NCBI RefSeq assembly: GCF_014773435.2 | Contig: NZ_JACXAG020000012.1 | Span: 1 to 52,616 of the forward strand | DNA: 52,616 nt | From: Polycladospora coralii | GTDB lineage: Bacteria > Bacillota > Bacilli > Thermoactinomycetales > Thermoactinomycetaceae | Direction of reading: 5' to 3' | In this document: positions 51,760 through 52,616 of the stretch, in pieces | Layout: every line of letters begins with the position of its first letter | Position numbering within the stretch: position 1 is the first letter of the stretch | Position numbers and translations under genes: made by a program | Notes under the pieces: model-generated | What the model was told of the DNA's origin: nothing | What the model saw: only the letters and a program-made list of their open reading frames with translations | Databases searched by the model: none

Positions 51760-51834
51760 TGGAGCGGAAGACGGGGTTCGAACCCGCGACCCTCGCCTTG
51801 GCAAGGCGATGCTCTACCACTGAGCCACTTCCGC
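51760..51834 (-). tRNA. tRNA-Gly (GCC)
   Basis: Second Gly(GCC) copy, encoded CCA; start of the second 519-nt unit in plus-strand coordinates. Confidence 0.95.
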
Positions 51835-51841
51835 ATATTTT

Positions 51842-51917
51842 TGGTGAGCCATGAAGGATTCGAACCTTCGACCCTCTGATTAAAAGTCAGATGCTCTGCC
51901 AGCTGAGCTAATGGCTC
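51842..51917 (-). tRNA. tRNA-Lys (TTT)
   Basis: Third Lys copy in the array, encoded CCA; same as 51323. Confidence 0.95.
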
Positions 51918-51922
51918 ATACT

Positions 51923-51997
51923 TGGCTGGGGTGGTAGGGTTCGAACCTACGCATGACGGAGTCAAAGTCCGTTGCCTTACCGCTTGGCTACACCCCA
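51923..51997 (-). tRNA. tRNA-Gln (TTG)
   Basis: Second Gln copy, encoded CCA; same as 51404. Confidence 0.95.
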
Positions 51998-52010
51998 ACA
52001 AGTTATTTTG

Positions 52011-52095
52011 TGGTGGAGGGAGTAGGATTCGAACCTACGAAGGCGAAGCCAGCGGATTTACAGTCCGCCCCATTTGGCCACTTTGGTATCCCTCC
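52011..52095 (-). tRNA. tRNA-Tyr (GTA)
   Basis: Second Tyr copy, encoded CCA; the spacer before it differs by two bases from the first unit. Confidence 0.95.
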
Positions 52096-52100
52096 ATAAA

Positions 52101-52176
52101 TGGTGGACGATGACGGGATCGAACCGCCGACCCCCTGCTTGTAAGGCAGGTGCTCTCCCAGCTGAGCTAATCGTCC
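52101..52176 (-). tRNA. tRNA-Val (TAC)
   Basis: Second Val copy, encoded CCA; same as 51582. Confidence 0.95.
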
Positions 52177-52185
52177 ATATTTTCT

Positions 52186-52262
52186 TGGTGACCCGTAGGG
52201 GATTCGAACCCCTGCATGCCAGCGTGAAAGGCTGGTGTGTTGAACCGCTTCACCAACGGGCC
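52186..52262 (-). tRNA. tRNA-Glu (TTC)
   Basis: Third Glu copy, encoded CCA. The spacer to tRNA-Thr (TTATTGACTTTTC) is the same as beside the first Glu copy. Confidence 0.95.
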
Positions 52263-52275
52263 TTATTGACTTTTC

Positions 52276-52351
52276 TGGAGCTTCCTACCAGGCTCGAACT
52301 GGTGACCTCTTCCTTACCATGGAAGCGCTCTGCCAACTGAGCTAAGGAAGC
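52276..52351 (-). tRNA. tRNA-Thr (GGT)
   Basis: Second Thr copy, encoded CCA; one D-loop difference from 51008. Confidence 0.95.
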
Positions 52352-52352
52352 A

Positions 52353-52427
52353 TGGCTCCTCAGGCAGGACTCGAACCTGCAACCTGCCGGTTAACAGCCG
52401 GACGCTCTACCGTTGAGCTACTGAGGA
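52353..52427 (-). tRNA. tRNA-Asn (GTT)
   Basis: First tRNA transcribed after the 23S gene, about 66 nt from the 23S 3' end; encoded CCA. Confidence 0.95.
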
Positions 52428-52493
52428 ATATGACCAGTCACACCCTGAAAATTAGAATGGAAGCAAGTGTATGGGAGAACAAAATCAAATGTA

Positions 52494-52616
52494 GGTTAAG
52501 CCCTCGACCGATTCGTACCTGTCAGCTGAACATATTGCTATGCTTACACCTCAGGCCGATCAACCTCGTCATCTACAAGGGGTCTTACCAAGACCAAAGG
52601 TCTTGTGGGAAATCTC
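52494..52616 (-). rRNA. 23S rRNA, 3' end (partial)
   Basis: The minus strand carries the conserved 23S 3' terminus: GACGAGGTTGATCGGCCTGA, GTGTAAGCATAGCAATATGT, TCAGCTGACAGGTACGAATC and GGTCGAGGGCTTAACC. The gene enters from the right edge. The 3' end is placed at about 52494 from the usual GGCTTAACC ending. Confidence 0.93.

Larger units (their letters stand above)
51241..52278. repeat. Tandem 519-bp duplication within the tRNA array
   Basis: The block Gly-Lys-Gln-Tyr-Val-Glu (51241-51758) repeats at an exact 519-nt offset (51760-52278), spacers included, with only a few base differences. The block Glu-Thr-Asn (50918-51159) repeats with a 1268-nt offset (52186-52427). Confidence 0.95.

Noticed and set aside
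51084-52340. Open frames of 60-117 codons on both strands across the tRNA array
   Set aside because: They lie wholly over tRNA genes and recur with the tRNA duplications; their peptides are translations of tRNA bodies.
50706-52427. Regularly repeated sequence that could suggest a CRISPR array
   Set aside because: The repeating units are complete tRNAs of different specificity with 1-55 nt spacers; no CRISPR-like repeat or cas gene is present.

Overview
The window reads as low-GC Gram-positive, Bacillales-type DNA. It has strong Shine-Dalgarno sites with frequent TTG/GTG starts, a cdaA-cdaR-glmM-glmS cluster with a glmS ribozyme leader, CcpA-type cre and Fur boxes, and an rRNA-linked tRNA array. 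The genus cannot be fixed from the sequence alone. A minus-strand 16S gene leaves at the left edge with its promoter in view, and the 3' end of a minus-strand 23S gene enters at the right edge. The window is therefore the whole interval between two rRNA operons. All function calls come from reading motifs; no database search was run.

Layout, left to right. 1-800: 16S start, rrn promoter, then a GNAT acetyltransferase gene. 0.8-4.2 kb: a DinB-like protein, then a three-gene surface-glycan or spore-polysaccharide set (WbsX-like, zinc-finger methyltransferase, CgeB-like). 4.3-7.1 kb: a probable peptide quorum-sensing module, with an HTH+TPR regulator of the RRNPP type, a 43-residue exported pro-peptide gene just downstream, and a secreted phosphodiester glycosidase gene next to it. 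A similar ~35-bp sequence lies upstream of both transcripts. 7.4-8.5 kb: a 2TM protein and an alpha/beta hydrolase, convergent over a 20-bp terminator stem.

8.6-19.2 kb: a plus-strand sugar island. It holds a membrane-anchored XylF-like sensor protein, a LytS/YesM-type kinase, a YesN-type AraC regulator, a secreted GH15 glucoamylase with two C-terminal starch-binding-like modules, and the xylFGH ABC transporter. The xylF promoter carries a perfect cre match and an upstream dyad that may be the YesN site.

19.3-29.1 kb, minus strand: quinone reductase, a Fur-controlled siderophore ABC operon, a decayed small gene, a TetR/SDR pair, a C45-like Ntn hydrolase and a MerR/GyrI regulator. 29.2-30.6 kb: ECF sigma factor and its anti-sigma factor. 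30.6-36.9 kb: an IS605/TnpB-like relic, a HEAT-repeat protein, an erythromycin-esterase-like lipoprotein, and a tandem duplication of a phosphotransferase (APH-fold) gene with its leader.

36.9-40.6 kb is a scar region downstream of glmS. It contains a second, decayed copy of the glmS 3' end, ydbS/ydbT-like PH-domain genes, and broken ABC, response-regulator and histidine-kinase fragments. 40.6-50.5 kb is core metabolism: glmS (ribozyme), glmM, cdaR, cdaA, ppc and arginase. 50.7-52.4 kb is a 20-tRNA array built by segmental duplication, read from the 23S gene; no 5S gene lies between them.
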